In this document: one piece after another, positions 49,812-61,610 of the stretch
Numbering within the stretch: position 1 is the stretch's first letter
Layout: each line of letters begins with the position of its first letter
Source of the DNA: Rhodanobacteraceae bacterium
GTDB taxonomy: Bacteria; Pseudomonadota; Gammaproteobacteria; Xanthomonadales; Rhodanobacteraceae
Assembly: GCA_009996615.1 (NCBI GenBank)
Contig: JAACZU010000003.1
Location: 1-64,000 of the forward strand
Direction of reading: 5' to 3'
DNA length: 64,000 nucleotides
Notes under the pieces: model-generated
Seen by the model: the letters and a program-made list of their open reading frames with translations, nothing else
Told to the model about the DNA's origin: nothing
The model's database searches: none
Translations under genes and position numbers: made by a program

Positions 49812-50933
49812 TCAGCGGACCTTCAACGTCGCCAGGCCAATCAGCACCAGCACCACCGAGATGATCCAGAAGCGCACGATCACGCGCGGCTCCGGCCAGC
49901 CCTTCAGCTCGAAGTGGTGATGGATCGGCGCCATGCGGAAGATGCGCTTGCCGGTCAGCTTGAAGCTGGCGACCTGCAGCATCACCGACACCGTCTCCAT
50001 CACGAACACGCCGCCCATGATCAGCAGCACGACTTCCTGGCGCACGATCACCGCGACGCAGCCGAGCGCGGCGCCGATCGCGAGCGCGCCGATGTCGCCC
50101 ATGAAGACCTGCGCCGGATACGTGTTGAACCAGAGGAAGCCGAGGCCGGAGCCGGCCAGCGCGCTGCAGAAGATCGCCAGTTCGCCGGCGCCGGGGATCG
50201 CCGGGATGCCGAGGTATTCGGAGAACACGCGATTGCCGGCGAGGTAGGCGAACACGCCCAGCGCGCCGCCGACCAGCACGCTCGGCATGATCGCCAGGCC
50301 ATCGAGGCCGTCGGTCAGGTTCACCGCATTGGAGAAGCCGACCACGATGAAATAGGTCAGGCCGATGAACAGCGCCGCGCCCAGGCCCGCCAGCCACGGC
50401 GCCGAGCCGGCCAGCGCGAGCGGCAGCTGCGCCTGCTTGAGCAGCGGCAGGTAGAACGTGGTCGCCGCCGGCGTGTCGGCGGTGAAGTACAGGAACAACG
50501 CCACGCCGAGGCCGAACAGCGACTGCCAGAAGTACTTCCAGCGCGCGGCGAGGCCGCGGCTGTCCTTCAGCACGAGCTTCTTGTAGTCGTCGTAGAAGCC
50601 GATCGCGCCGAACGCGACGAGCACGCCGAGCACGAGCCAGACGTAGCGGTTGCGCAGGTCCGCCCACAGCAGCGTCGACACCGCGATCGAGGCGATGATC
50701 AGCGCGCCGCCCATGGTCGGCGTGCCGGCCTTGACCAGGTGCGTCTGCGGGCCGTCCGTGCGCACGACCTGCCCGGCCTTGACCGCGGCCAGCTTGCGGA
50801 TGATCGCGGGGCCAGCGAGCAGCGACACCGCCAGCGCGGTCAGCGTGCTCATGATCGCGCGGAAGGTCAGGTACTGGAACAGGTGGAAACCGCTGATCCA
50901 GCCTTTGAGCAGGTCGGCCAGTTCAAGCAACAT
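49812..50933 (-). CDS. mraY: Phospho-N-acetylmuramoyl-pentapeptide-transferase MraY
   Basis: A 373-residue polytopic enzyme that forms lipid I on undecaprenyl phosphate. Family motifs: [27 protein letters not shown] with the DD pair, [43 protein letters not shown] and [25 protein letters not shown]. The ATG at 50933 has GGAGG eight bases upstream; an ATG 21 bp earlier is less likely. It overlaps the end of murF by 11 bp. Confidence 0.97.
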   Translation of the reverse strand: MLLELADLLKGWISGFHLFQYLTFRAIMSTLTALAVSLLAGPAIIRKLAAVKAGQVVRTDGPQTHLVKAGTPTMGGALIIASIAVSTLLWADLRNRYVWLVLGVLVAFGAIGFYDDYKKLVLKDSRGLAARWKYFWQSLFGLGVALFLYFTADTPAATTFYLPLLKQAQLPLALAGSAPWLAGLGAALFIGLTYFIVVGFSNAVNLTDGLDGLAIMPSVLVGGALGVFAYLAGNRVFSEYLGIPAIPGAGELAIFCSALAGSGLGFLWFNTYPAQVFMGDIGALAIGAALGCVAVIVRQEVVLLIMGGVFVMETVSVMLQVASFKLTGKRIFRMAPIHHHFELKGWPEPRVIVRFWIISVVLVLIGLATLKVR

Positions 50934-52292
50934 GGCGTTCGCCTCCGTGGCCATTGGCGCCGTCGACGAGCGCGTGCACGACCCGGTCCATCGCCGAGGA
51001 GCGCGAACCCTTGACCAGCAGCACGACGCCTTCGCGCAGCTCGCCGCGCAGCGCGTCGATCAGCGCCGCCTGGTCGGGAAAATGGCGTGCGCCGTCGCCG
51101 AACGCACGCACGGCGGCGGCACTGAGCGCGCCGACCGCATACAGCCGCGCGATGCCGCTGCGGCGCGCCAGCGCGCCGGTGTCGGCGTGCAGGCGCTCGG
51201 CTTCGGTGCCGAGCTCCTTCATGTCGCCCATCACCAGCACGGTCTCTCCGGGGCTGGCCGCGAGCGTGGCGATCGCGGCCGCGAACGAGCCGGGGTTGGC
51301 GTTGTAGCTGTCGTCGATGACGACCGCGCCGGACGCGTGCGTGCGCCGTGCGAGCCGGCCGGCGACCGCCGGTGCGGCCTCCAGGCCCTCGCGGATCGTC
51401 GCCAGCGGCACGCCGAGCGCGATCGCCAGCGCGCTGGCGGCGAGCGCGTTCATGACGTTGTGGCGGCCGGCCAGCGGCAGCGCGATGTCGGCCACGCCGG
51501 CCGGCGACTGCAGGCGGAAGCGGCCGGCGGTCCACGCCTGCGGATCGCCGCTGGCGCCGACGTCGGCGCGGCGCAGCAGGCCGAAGCGCAGGCAGCGGCG
51601 CGGCCCGGCGAGCAGGCCGAAGTACTCGGCGAACGCATCGTCGGCGTTGATCACGGCGATGCCGTCGTCGGGCAGTGCGCGGTACAGCGCGCCCTTGGTC
51701 TCGGCCACGCCTTGCAGCGAGCCGAGCCGCTCCAGGTGCGCGGCGGCGACGTTGTTGACCAGCGCCACGTCCGGCTGCGCGATGCGCGCGAGGTAGGCGA
51801 TGTCGCCGGGCTTGCCGGCGCCCATCTCGAGCACCGCGTATTCGGTGTCGGCCGGCATCGCCAGCAGCGTCAGCGGCAGGCCGATCTCGTTGTTGAGGTT
51901 GCCCGGGTTGACGTGCGTGCGGCCGTGGCGCGCGAGGATCGAGGCCAGCAGCGTCTTGACCGTGGTCTTGCCGTTCGAGCCGGTGATGCCGATCACGCGC
52001 GCGCGGCTGCGCCGGCGCACCGCGTGCGCGAGGTCGCCGAGCGCGCGCAGCGTGTCGGCAACGACGACCTGCGGCAGGTCGAGCGGCAGCGCGCGCTCGA
52101 CCAGCAGCGCGGCGGCGCCGTTCTGCCGCGCCTGGCCGGCGAAGTCGTGTGCGTCGTGGCGTTCGCCCTTGAGCGCGACGAACAGCATGCCGGCGCCGAG
52201 CGTGCGCGTGTCGGTCGAGACGGCGTCGATCACGGCGTCGGCCCCGTGCAGGCGGCCGCCGGTCCAGGTCGCGATGTCGGAGAGGCGCAGGT

Positions 52293-52299
<7 letters not shown>
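50923..52299 (-). CDS. murF: UDP-MurNAc-tripeptide--D-alanyl-D-alanine ligase MurF
   Basis: A 458-residue Mur ligase that adds D-Ala-D-Ala to the UDP-MurNAc tripeptide. The ATP loop is [19 protein letters not shown]; other motifs are [41 protein letters not shown] and [15 protein letters not shown]. It overlaps murE upstream by 7 bp and mraY downstream by 11 bp. Its substrate partner is the Ddl encoded 5 kb away in the same cluster. Confidence 0.97.
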
Positions 52300-53791
<1,492 letters not shown>

Positions 53792-53795
<4 letters not shown>

Positions 53796-55567
53796 TCGGG
53801 TACTTCTTCGGCAACATTGGCGTCGTCGGCCGCCGCATCGGGCGCCTGACGCCGGGCCGGCATGCTGCGGGCCGTTTCGGGCGCCGCGGTGTACCAGTTC
53901 TGGACATTGTCGGGCGGCACGTCGAGCAGGCGCAGCGCGCCCTCCATGACGCGGCCGAACACCGGCGCGGCGACCAGCGCGCCATAGTAGGCGCCGGCCT
54001 GCGGGTCGTGGATCACGACCACGCCGACCAGGCGCGGCGCGCTCGCCGGCACCATGCCGGCGAACAGCGAGATGTATTTCTTCTGGTAGCCGCCGCCGAC
54101 CGCGGTGCGCGAGGTGCCGGTCTTGCCGGCGACGCGGTAGTTGCGCACGGCCGCGCGCGTGCCGCCGCCGGGCGGCACGATGACGGTCTCGAGCATCGTG
54201 CGCAGCTGCGCGGCGACCTGCGGGTCGACCACCGTGCGGTCGGGGTTCTGCGCGCCCTTGACGAAGGTCGGCGAACGCAGGCGACCGTCGTTGGCGAGCG
54301 CGCCGTAGGCCTGCGCGATCTGCAGCGGCGTGACGTTGAGGCCGTAGCCGTAGGCGATCGTCGCCTGCTCGACCGGGCCCCAAGCCTTGGCGATCGGCAG
54401 CAGGCCGGGCGACTCGCCGGGGAAGCCGCAGCCGGTCACCTCGCCGAAGCCGAAGCGATGGAACACGTCGTACATCTGGTCGCGCGGCAGCGTCTGCGCG
54501 ATCTTGGCCGCGCCGACGTTGCTCGAATAGGTGATCACGCCGGTGACGTCGATCAGGCCCTTGTTGTGCACGTCGCTGATCGTGTGGCCGTACAGGCTCA
54601 GCGTGCCCGGGTTGGTGTCGACCGGCGTGTGCGCCTTCCACTTGCCGCTCTCGAGCGCGGCCGAGATCGTGAACGCCTTCATCGTCGAGCCGGGCTCGAC
54701 CACGTCGGTGACCGCGCGGTTGCGCCGCCACGACGGCTCGACGTTGGCGCGTGCGTTCGGGTTGAACGAGGGCTGGTTGACCATCGCCAGGATCTCGCCG
54801 GTCGGCACGTCGAGGATCACCATCGAGCCGGAGGTGGCATGGTGCTCGGCCAGCGCGGCCTTGAGCTCGCGGTAGGCCAGGTACTGGATGCGGCGGTCGA
54901 TCGAGACGGTCAGGTCGCGCCCGGCCTGCGCCTCGCGCACGAGCTCGACGTTCTCGACCTCGTGGCCGAGGCGGTCGCGGATCACGCGCTTGACGCCGGG
55001 CTTGCCGGCCAGCCAGTCGTCGAACGCGAGCTCGAGGCCTTCCTGGCCGCGGTCGTCGATGTTGGTGTAACCGAGCACGTGGCCGATGACCTCGCCGCTC
55101 GGGTAGTAGCGGCGGAACTCGCGCTGCGCGGCGACGCCGGGAATCTGCAGGTCGAGGATCGCCTGCGCCGCGTCCGGGTTCAGGTGGCGCTTTAAGTAGA
55201 TGAACTCCTTGTCGGAGCGGTCGATCAGCTTCTGCCGCAGCGCGTCCTCGTCGAGCCCGGCCGCCTTCGCCAGCGCCGGGATGCGCTCGACATGCTCGAG
55301 CACTTCCTGCGGATTGGCCCAGATCGACTCGACCGGCGTCGACACCGCCAGCGGCTCGCCGTTGCGGTCGAAGATCGTGCCGCGCGAAACCGGGATCGAC
55401 AGGTCGCGCAGGTAGCGCGCGTCGCCCTGGCCCTGGTAGAAGTCCTTGCGCACGACCTGCAGGTCGACCGCGCGCACGACCAGCGCGCTCGAGGCGAGGC
55501 CGAGCAGCGCCAGCACGACGTAGAGTCGCGTGCGTGGATTGGCCGGCACGACGCGCGCGGCGTTCAT
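53792..55567 (-). CDS. ftsI: Septal penicillin-binding protein FtsI (PBP3)
   Basis: A 591-residue class B PBP, the septal transpeptidase. It has one N-terminal membrane helix (~12-32), a pedestal domain starting [20 protein letters not shown], then the transpeptidase domain. Active-site motifs are SxxK in [12 protein letters not shown], SxN in [11 protein letters not shown] and KTG in [16 protein letters not shown]. It works with FtsW and FtsL, both in this cluster. Confidence 0.97.
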
Positions 55568-55622
55568 CGCCTGCCTCCGCCGTCGCGTGTGCGTGTCGCG
55601 CCGTGCATGTCTGCCCGTGTCC

Positions 55623-55892
55623 TCACCGCTTGACCACGATGGTCTGCGCCGCCGCCGGCGACACCATGCCCAGGCGCCCGCGTGCGATCTGGTCGATGCG
55701 GTTGTTCTCCGCCCAGGTCGCCTGCTCGAGCTGCAGGCGGCCGAACTCGAAATTCAGGTCGTCGCGCTCGTTGCCGAGGCGGCTCAACTCGATGAACGCC
55801 AGGCGGCTCTGCTGGCGCGCGTAGACGACGCCGATCGCGCTGGCGATTGTCGCCAGCAGCATCAGCACGAGCGCGACGGCGCGCACGATCAT
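55623..55892 (-). CDS. ftsL: Cell division protein FtsL
   Basis: An 89-residue bitopic protein. The N-terminal span is [20 protein letters not shown] (about 6-25), followed by a leucine/isoleucine heptad coiled coil ([20 protein letters not shown]) and [14 protein letters not shown], typical for FtsL. It forms the FtsQLB complex. ATG at 55892 overlaps the rsmH stop (ATGA). Position between rsmH and ftsI is canonical. Confidence 0.93.
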   Translation of the reverse strand: MIVRAVALVLMLLATIASAIGVVYARQQSRLAFIELSRLGNERDDLNFEFGRLQLEQATWAENNRIDQIARGRLGMVSPAAAQTIVVKR

Positions 55893-56827
55893 GGGCTCGC
55901 CCCCACGGCGGTCTTCTCCGCGATGCGCAGCACCGCGCTGCGCGCGCGCGGATTGGCCGCGAGCTCGGCCGCGCCGGCGAACTGCGCCTTGCCGACCGCG
56001 TGCAGCGCCGGCGGCGCCGACGGCGGCGGCGGCAGGCCGCGTCGCACCGGCGCGGCGACCTCGCCGCGGATGAACTGCTTGACCACGCGGTCCTCGAGCG
56101 AATGGAAGCTGATCACGGCCAGGCGCCCACCCGGCTTCAGGCGCGCGCACGCAGCCTCGAGGCCGCGCTGCAGCTCGCCGAGTTCGTCGTTGACGTGGAT
56201 GCGCAGTGCCTGGAAAGTGCGCGTGGCCGGATGCTTGTGGCGCTCGCGGTAGCCGATCGTCCTGGCGACGAGCTCGGCGAGCTCGCGCGTGGTCGTGAGC
56301 GGCTGCTCGCGATTCCGTTCCACGATTGCGCGCGCGATGCGTCGGCTCATCCGTTCCTCGCCGTGGCGCCACAGCACGTCGGCGATCGCCTGCTCGCCTG
56401 CCGTCGCCAGCCACTGTGCCGCACTGATTCCCCGCGTCGGATCCATGCGCATGTCCAACGGTCCTTCGCCCTGGAAGCTGAAACCGCGTGCCGGGTCGTC
56501 GAGCTGCGGCGAGGACACGCCGAGGTCGAACAGCACGCCGTCCAGCCCCGCCTCGGTCGCCTGCCACTGCGCCAGTTCGGCGAAGCTGCCGTGGCGGATC
56601 GCCACCCGCGCATCGGCCGCGAACTCGCGCTGCGCACTCGCAATCGCTTCCGGATCGCGGTCCATCAACAGCAGCCGGCCATCCGGCCCGAGCCTGCGCA
56701 GCACCTCCCGCGCATGCCCGCCGCGACCGAAGGTGCCGTCGAGGTAGGTACCGTCCGGCCGCACGCGCAGGCCCTCCAGGACCTCCGCCAACATCACCGG
56801 CACGTGCTGCCATTGCGTCGTGCTCAC
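55889..56827 (-). CDS. rsmH: 16S rRNA (cytosine(1402)-N(4))-methyltransferase RsmH
   Basis: A 312-residue SAM methyltransferase acting on C1402 of 16S rRNA (N4), the same nucleotide whose ribose is methylated by RsmI, also in this window. It starts with [14 protein letters not shown] and [19 protein letters not shown] (SAM site); [22 protein letters not shown] and [18 protein letters not shown] are hallmarks. It begins 13 bp after mraZ. Confidence 0.97.
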   Translation of the reverse strand: MSTTQWQHVPVMLAEVLEGLRVRPDGTYLDGTFGRGGHAREVLRRLGPDGRLLLMDRDPEAIASAQREFAADARVAIRHGSFAELAQWQATEAGLDGVLFDLGVSSPQLDDPARGFSFQGEGPLDMRMDPTRGISAAQWLATAGEQAIADVLWRHGEERMSRRIARAIVERNREQPLTTTRELAELVARTIGYRERHKHPATRTFQALRIHVNDELGELQRGLEAACARLKPGGRLAVISFHSLEDRVVKQFIRGEVAAPVRRGLPPPPSAPPALHAVGKAQFAGAAELAANPRARSAVLRIAEKTAVGASP

Positions 56828-56840
56828 GTACCCGCCTCCG

Positions 56841-57287
56841 TTACAACGTCAGTTCAGCCATGTCCTCCGTGATCTGGTCCTCGCTGATCGTCTCGCGGAT
56901 CTTGGCGAGGTGGGCCTGTTCGCCCCACAGCTCGAACTTGTTGCCCATGCCGAGCAGCACCGCACGCTTCTCCAGACCGGCCGCGGTGCGCTGGCTGCCC
57001 GGCACCTGGATGCGACCGTTCGCGTCGGGCTCGACATGCGCCGCGGCGCCGACCAGCTTCATCTGCAGGCTGCGGTGCACCGCCTTCACGCTCGGCAGGC
57101 GGTTGACCTCGTCGCGCACCCGCTCCCATTCCGGCAGCGGGAAGATCCACAGGCAGCCATGCTCGAACGGGTTGTAGGTCACGACCAGGCGGTTGCCGCT
57201 CAGCTTGGCCACGAGTTCGCGCTGCGCCGCAGGAATCGCGACGCGCCCTTTCTCGTCCAGCGTGACAGCTGTCTCGCCCTGGAACAT
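56841..57287 (-). CDS. mraZ: Transcriptional regulator MraZ
   Basis: A 148-residue protein with two SpoVT/AbrB-like domains, each with the D-K-GR-IP pattern ([16 protein letters not shown] and [16 protein letters not shown]). MraZ forms rings and binds repeats in its own promoter to repress the dcw cluster. Here four such boxes lie directly before the ATG. First gene of the dcw transcription unit. The ribosome-binding site is merged with the boxes. Confidence 0.96.
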   Translation of the reverse strand: MFQGETAVTLDEKGRVAIPAAQRELVAKLSGNRLVVTYNPFEHGCLWIFPLPEWERVRDEVNRLPSVKAVHRSLQMKLVGAAAHVEPDANGRIQVPGSQRTAAGLEKRAVLLGMGNKFELWGEQAHLAKIRETISEDQITEDMAELTL

Positions 57288-57288
57288 A

Positions 57289-57351
57289 TCCCACTATCCA
57301 CCACGGGAACCCACTAAATCCCACATTAGGGCCCAACCTACGGGCTGTCAA
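57289..57351 (-). promoter_or_regulatory. dcw cluster promoter with four 10-bp-phased MraZ boxes
   Basis: On the minus strand TTGACA (57346-57351) and TAATGT (57323-57328) are separated by exactly 17 bp, a near-consensus sigma-70 promoter. Four MraZ-type boxes follow: TGGGA (57319-57323), TGGGT (57309-57313), TGGTG (57299-57303) and TGGGA (57289-57293), each 10 bp apart. The first touches the -10 element and the last ends 1 bp before the mraZ ATG, so the whole ~30-base leader is operator. Confidence 0.88.
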
Positions 57352-57576
57352 GGAAAAATCGGGGCAATTTGCGGGCAATACGCCACCGTCTGTGACGGGG
57401 GCATCAGCGGCCCGCAGCGGGGGTGTTGAGACGGTTCCGAGAAGTGTTCGCCAACGCCTTGACCGGCAACGCGAACGCTGCGGTGCAACTTGCAATTAGT
57501 GAACTTTTCCGCAGGCCGGCGCGGCGGCCGGACGCGCACCGGCCGGACAGGCGACCGGTGCACGCGGCGGGAAACA

Positions 57577-57927
57577 AGGAGAGCCGGCCGGTAAGCCGGG
57601 TTCTGTCGTGAGCAGCCATTCCTCTAGGTCCTGCGTCGCCGCAGGACTCGAGCGACCAACCCGGGAACGACGCGGGCCGCGTCATGGTTCCCCTATTCGG
57701 TCTTGCTCCAGGTGGGGTTTGCCGTGCCGGTCTGTTGCCAGACTCGCGGTGCGCTCTTACCGCACCGTTTCACCCTTGCCTGATCCTCTTGCGAGGCCAT
57801 CGGCGGTTTGCTTTCTGTTGCACTTTCCGTCGGCTCGCGCCGCCCAGGCGTTACCTGGCACCCTGCCCTGTGGAGCCCGGACTTTCCTCGGCGCGCGAAC
57901 GCGACGCGGCTGCTTGGCCGGCTCTCT
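57577..57927 (-). ncRNA. rnpB: RNase P RNA component (class A)
   Basis: The minus strand carries the universal P4 segment GAGGAAAGTCCGGGCTC (about 57873-57889), then GGGCAGGGTGCCAGGTAACG. AACAGAAAGCAAACCGCCGA and GGGTGAAACGGTGCGGTAAG come next, and CGACAGAACCCGGCTTA is at the 3' end. The 5' GAGAGCCGGCC and 3' CCGGCTCTC pair as helix P1, fixing both ends near 57926 and 57579. Size (~350 nt) and order match proteobacterial type A RNA, which matures tRNA 5' ends. Open frames here are artefacts. Confidence 0.96.
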
Positions 57928-58401
57928 TGGGTAGTCTAGCAGGTCGCCGCGTGGGAGCGCCGGCAGGCGCGATGCTGGTCTTGAGCCCCCTTCAAGGAGA
58001 GGGGTTCAATTTTCGCGCTACCGCTTCCACGAAAACCGACTCGCATCCTTGCGTTTTCCACTCGCATCCCTGCGAGCGGGTTACTTTCTCTTGCTTGCCC
58101 AAGAGAAAGTAACCAAAGAGAAGGGCACCCCAACAACGCTGCCCTCCGGGCATCCTGCCCTGCGGGTACGTGATCGCCGGCCGGGGTTCGCCGATGGCAC
58201 ATCCGTGTGCCGACGACGAACGCGCGCGCATCGTGCGCGCGCCCCTTCGGGCTGATCCGTCCGGCGCCCACCGCCGCTGAAAGGGGAACCAGGGAAAAGC
58301 GGCGCGCTCCTGCGCGCAGACGCGGAAGCACAAGCAGAAGCAACAGCGAAACAACGGGTCCGCAGCAAGGATCGAACCAATTGCTGTTGTCTACACCCGC
58401 T
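57928..58401. repeat. Repeat-rich region between rnpB and a small membrane gene
   Basis: A REP half (GTGGGAGCGCCGGCAGGCGCGATGC) lies at 57951-57975. A perfect 14-bp inverted repeat GGTTACTTTCTCTT / AAGAGAAAGTAACC spans 58079-58114 with an 8-bp loop and is followed by CAAAGAGAAGGGCACCCC. I recall this element from many Lysobacterales genomes. A GCGCGCGC stretch follows at about 58220-58245. No gene is supported here. Confidence 0.7.
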
Positions 58402-58659
58402 CTAGCGGTGGCGCAGCCACCACCAGGCCTGCGCGGCGGCGGCCACCGCCAACGTCGCCGCCACGAACTGGCCGATCATCGACCAGACCGCCGCCTGCTC
58501 GGGCGCCGGATAGTGCGCCGTCGCGAGCCGGTGCACGAGCACGCTCGACAGGCCGAACACGAGCGCGAACGTGACCACGCCGCCGAGCGCCGCCATGGCC
58601 TGATGCCGGCCGGCATGGCGCGGCCGCTTCGATGCGTGCACGGGTTTGCGTTGTTCCAT
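58402..58659 (-). CDS. Small two-span membrane protein, unknown function
   Basis: An 85-residue protein not recognised as a named family. A basic N-terminus (MEQRKPVHASKRPRHAGRH) is followed by two membrane segments at about 25-44 and 56-80, and it ends in Trp/Arg residues. GGAGGAAACG directly before the ATG at 58659 is a strong ribosome-binding site and is the main support for a real gene. It is separated from rsmI by about 200 bp. Confidence 0.55.
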   Translation of the reverse strand: MEQRKPVHASKRPRHAGRHQAMAALGGVVTFALVFGLSSVLVHRLATAHYPAPEQAAVWSMIGQFVAATLAVAAAAQAWWWLRHR

Positions 58660-58863
58660 CGTTTCCTCCGCGGGGCGCAGCTTTTTCGTGGCGAGTCGCG
58701 CCATGGTAGCCGGCGACCTGCCATCTGCAGGTCGAAGCGGCCCTCCGGCCGCTGATGGGGAGGCATGGATGCCGACCGGAATACCGCTCCAAGGATTAAT
58801 GCTTGGTGGCACTCGCGCCTTCGGCGCCGCGTCGCCACCCTATGGTCCGATCTGGGCATCTAC

Positions 58864-59700
58864 TCAACCCGGGCCGCCTTCGTAGAGCTGCTTGCGCGGC
58901 GCGCCGGTGATCGCCGCGGCGAGCTTGGCCGCGCGCGCCGGCGGCAATTCCTCGCGCAGCAGCGCGAACACGCGCCGGCCCTCGGCCAGCGTCGCGTCGG
59001 CGGCCTCGCCCACGGCACCGGCGACGATCAGCACGAACTCGCCGCGCTGCTGGTTCGCATCCGCATCGACGCGCGCGGCGATCTCGCCGAGCGGCGCGGC
59101 GACCACGGTCTCGAACAGCTTGGTCAGTTCGCGCGCGAGCACGCCCTCGCGCTGCGCGCCGAACACCGCGACGCAGTCGGCCAGCGACTCGACGATGCGG
59201 TGGCTGGATTCGTAGAAGATCAGCGTGCGCGGCTCGGCCACCAGCGCCTGCAGGCGCTCGCGCCGCGCGGCCGCCCTGGCCGGCAGGAAGCCCTCGAACG
59301 TGAAGCGGTCGCTCGGCAGGCCGGCCACCGACAGCGCCGCGATCGCCGCGCACGGCCCCGGCACCGGCGACACCGTGAAGCCGGCCTCGCGCGCGGCGCG
59401 CACGAGGCGGAAGCCCGGATCGCTGACCAGCGGCGTGCCGGCGTCGGAGATCAGCGCGACGTTCTCGCCCGCACGCAGGTGCTCGACGATGCGTGCGGCC
59501 TGCTCGCGCTCGTTGTGCTCGTGCAGCGCGAGCGTGCGCGCGCGGCTGCCGGCCTGCGCGAGCAACGGCGCGCTGTGGCGCGTGTCCTCGGCGGCGACCA
59601 CGTCGGCGCTGCGCAAGGTTTCGCGCGCACGCGGCGACAGGTCCTCGAGATTGCCGATCGGCGTCGCCACCACCCACAGCCGTCCAGCCTGCGCACTCAT
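58864..59700 (-). CDS. rsmI: 16S rRNA (cytidine(1402)-2'-O)-methyltransferase RsmI
   Basis: A 278-residue tetrapyrrole-methylase-fold enzyme that 2'-O-methylates C1402 of 16S rRNA. It starts GRLWVVATPIGNLEDLSPRA; AAEDTRHSAPLL, ALISDAGTPLVSDPGFRLV, PVPGPCAAIAALSVAGLPSD and FYESSHRI are family motifs. It is divergent from lpoA over 89 bp, as in many gammaproteobacteria. Confidence 0.97.
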   Translation of the reverse strand: MSAQAGRLWVVATPIGNLEDLSPRARETLRSADVVAAEDTRHSAPLLAQAGSRARTLALHEHNEREQAARIVEHLRAGENVALISDAGTPLVSDPGFRLVRAAREAGFTVSPVPGPCAAIAALSVAGLPSDRFTFEGFLPARAAARRERLQALVAEPRTLIFYESSHRIVESLADCVAVFGAQREGVLARELTKLFETVVAAPLGEIAARVDADANQQRGEFVLIVAGAVGEAADATLAEGRRVFALLREELPPARAAKLAAAITGAPRKQLYEGGPG

Positions 59701-59789
59701 CCTGCCTCTCCGCTTCACGCGGCGCCGGCGGAGTGCCGGGCCCGATCGGCTATCATCGCAGCCTTGCCGTGCCAGCGGACGGATCAGCC

Positions 59790-61610
59790 ATGACGACACG
59801 CCCTTTTCGCGGGACGCCGCCAGCGCCCGCCTCGTATCGCACGCGCCTGCGCGGCCTCGCCGCGGCGACGCTAGCGCTGCTGCTGGCCGCCTGCGCGACG
59901 CTGCCGGAACCGGCCGCCCCGCCAGTATCCACGCCTGCCACCGAAAGCGCCGAGCAGCTCTACCAGCGCGGCGACTTCGACCAGGCCGCGGCGGCCTTCC
60001 TCGCCGAAGCCGCGCACGTGCGCGGCGACGCGGCCGCGCATGCGCGCCTGCGCGCGGCCGAGGCGCTGCGCGAGCGCGGCGACCTCGACGGCGCCGCACG
60101 CGCGCTCGACGACATCAAGCGCCGCCGCCTGCACGGCGACGAGCCGCTCCGCCTCGACCTGCTCGAGGCGGAGATCGCGCTCAGCCGCGGCGATGCCGAA
60201 CAGGCGCGCGCGCTGCTGGTCGGCGAGCACGCCGAACTGGCGCCGGCGCTGCGCCTGCGCCTGCTCGAACTGCGCGCGCGCGCCGACCTGGCCGGCGGCG
60301 ATGCGTTCGCGGCCGCGCGCACGCGCGCGTTGCTCGACCGCGAGCTCGAAGGCAGCGAGCGCGAGGGCAACCGCAAGGCGCTGCTGGCCGCGCTCGGCAC
60401 GCTCGATGCGAACGCGCTGCGCGCGCGCATCGACACGCTGCCGCCCGACGACGCGCTGCGGCCGTGGATCGAGCAGACGCTGCGCGGCCTCGGCCAGCCG
60501 CTCGCGCGCGCGCTGCCGCGCCCGAACCGGCCGGTCGGCACGATGCGACCCGGCCGCGACGGCCGCCTCGCGCCGGAAGGCTATGTGCCGGTGCGCACGA
60601 TCGGCCTGCTGCTGCCGCTCAACGCCCAGCTCGCCAGCGTGGCGCAGTCGATCCGCGACGGCTTCCTCGCCGCCTACTTCGCCGACGACGTCGCACGGCG
60701 GCCGGACCTGCGCATCTACGACGCCGGCCAGACGCCGGAGCAGGCCATCGCCGCCTACCAGCGCGCGGTCGCCGACGGCGCCGAGCGCGTGGTCGGGCCG
60801 CTGCAGCGCGAATCGGTCGGCGCGCTGTTCCACCAACCACTGGACGTGCGCGTGCTCGCGCTGAACCATCCCGACACCGGCGAAGTGCCGCCACCCGGCA
60901 GCGCCGAGTTCGGCCTGCTGCCCGACGCCGAGGGCGCGCAGGTCGCCGAACGCATGCGCGAGCGTGGCATCAGCCGCGCCGCGGTCGTCGTCACCGACGC
61001 CGAATGGGCCGAGCGCGCCGCGCGCGCGTTCCGCGCGCAGTTCGAGGCCGCCGGCGGCAGCGTCGTCGGCGAAACGCGCCTGCCCGACAAGGAGGTCAAC
61101 TATTCGACCGCGATCGCGCAGGCGACCGGCGCGCTTGGCAGCGGCGCCGACACCGGCGTGTTCATCAGCATGCGCCCGCAGCAGGCGCGCCTGCTGGTGT
61201 CGCAGCTGAAGGCCGCCGCGGTCGCCGCGCCGGTGTTCGCGACCTCGCACATCTACGCCGGCGATGCCAACCCCACGCTCGACCGCGACCTCGACGGCGT
61301 CGAGTTCTGCGACGCGCCATGGCTGTTCGGCCCGATCGCCGGGCGCCCGCAGCGCGAGCAGATCGCCGCCCAGCTCGACAGCGCGGCCGGCGTCGGCGCG
61401 CGCCTGTTCGCGTTCGGCATGGACGCCTATGCATTGCTGCCGTACCTGGACTGGCTGCTGGCGCACCCGGATGCGTACCTGGCCGGTGCGACCGGCGACC
61501 TCACCGCCGACAGCTTCGGCCGCATCCATCGCCTGGTCGGCTGGGCGGTGTTCCGCAACGGCGTCGCCGAGCCGGCTGCCGGCGCGCTGAGCGCCACGCC
61601 CGCGCAATGA
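59790..61610 (+). CDS. lpoA: LppC/LpoA family lipoprotein, activator of PBP1A
   Basis: A 606-residue outer-membrane lipoprotein. The lipobox LLAAC puts the lipidated cysteine at residue 35. A helical TPR-like N-terminal half (~45-250) is followed by a periplasmic-binding-protein-like domain (~270-590; TIGLLLPLNAQLASVAQSIRDGFLAAYF). LpoA stimulates the peptidoglycan synthase PBP1A. Genes around it (rsmI divergent, yraN overlapping) are the standard context. Confidence 0.92.
   Translation: MTTRPFRGTPPAPASYRTRLRGLAAATLALLLAACATLPEPAAPPVSTPATESAEQLYQRGDFDQAAAAFLAEAAHVRGDAAAHARLRAAEALRERGDLDGAARALDDIKRRRLHGDEPLRLDLLEAEIALSRGDAEQARALLVGEHAELAPALRLRLLELRARADLAGGDAFAAARTRALLDRELEGSEREGNRKALLAALGTLDANALRARIDTLPPDDALRPWIEQTLRGLGQPLARALPRPNRPVGTMRPGRDGRLAPEGYVPVRTIGLLLPLNAQLASVAQSIRDGFLAAYFADDVARRPDLRIYDAGQTPEQAIAAYQRAVADGAERVVGPLQRESVGALFHQPLDVRVLALNHPDTGEVPPPGSAEFGLLPDAEGAQVAERMRERGISRAAVVVTDAEWAERAARAFRAQFEAAGGSVVGETRLPDKEVNYSTAIAQATGALGSGADTGVFISMRPQQARLLVSQLKAAAVAAPVFATSHIYAGDANPTLDRDLDGVEFCDAPWLFGPIAGRPQREQIAAQLDSAAGVGARLFAFGMDAYALLPYLDWLLAHPDAYLAGATGDLTADSFGRIHRLVGWAVFRNGVAEPAAGALSATPAQ

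Noticed and set aside
57404-57935. Small open frames in the rnpB region
   Set aside because: The sequence and P1/P4 structure identify RNase P RNA.
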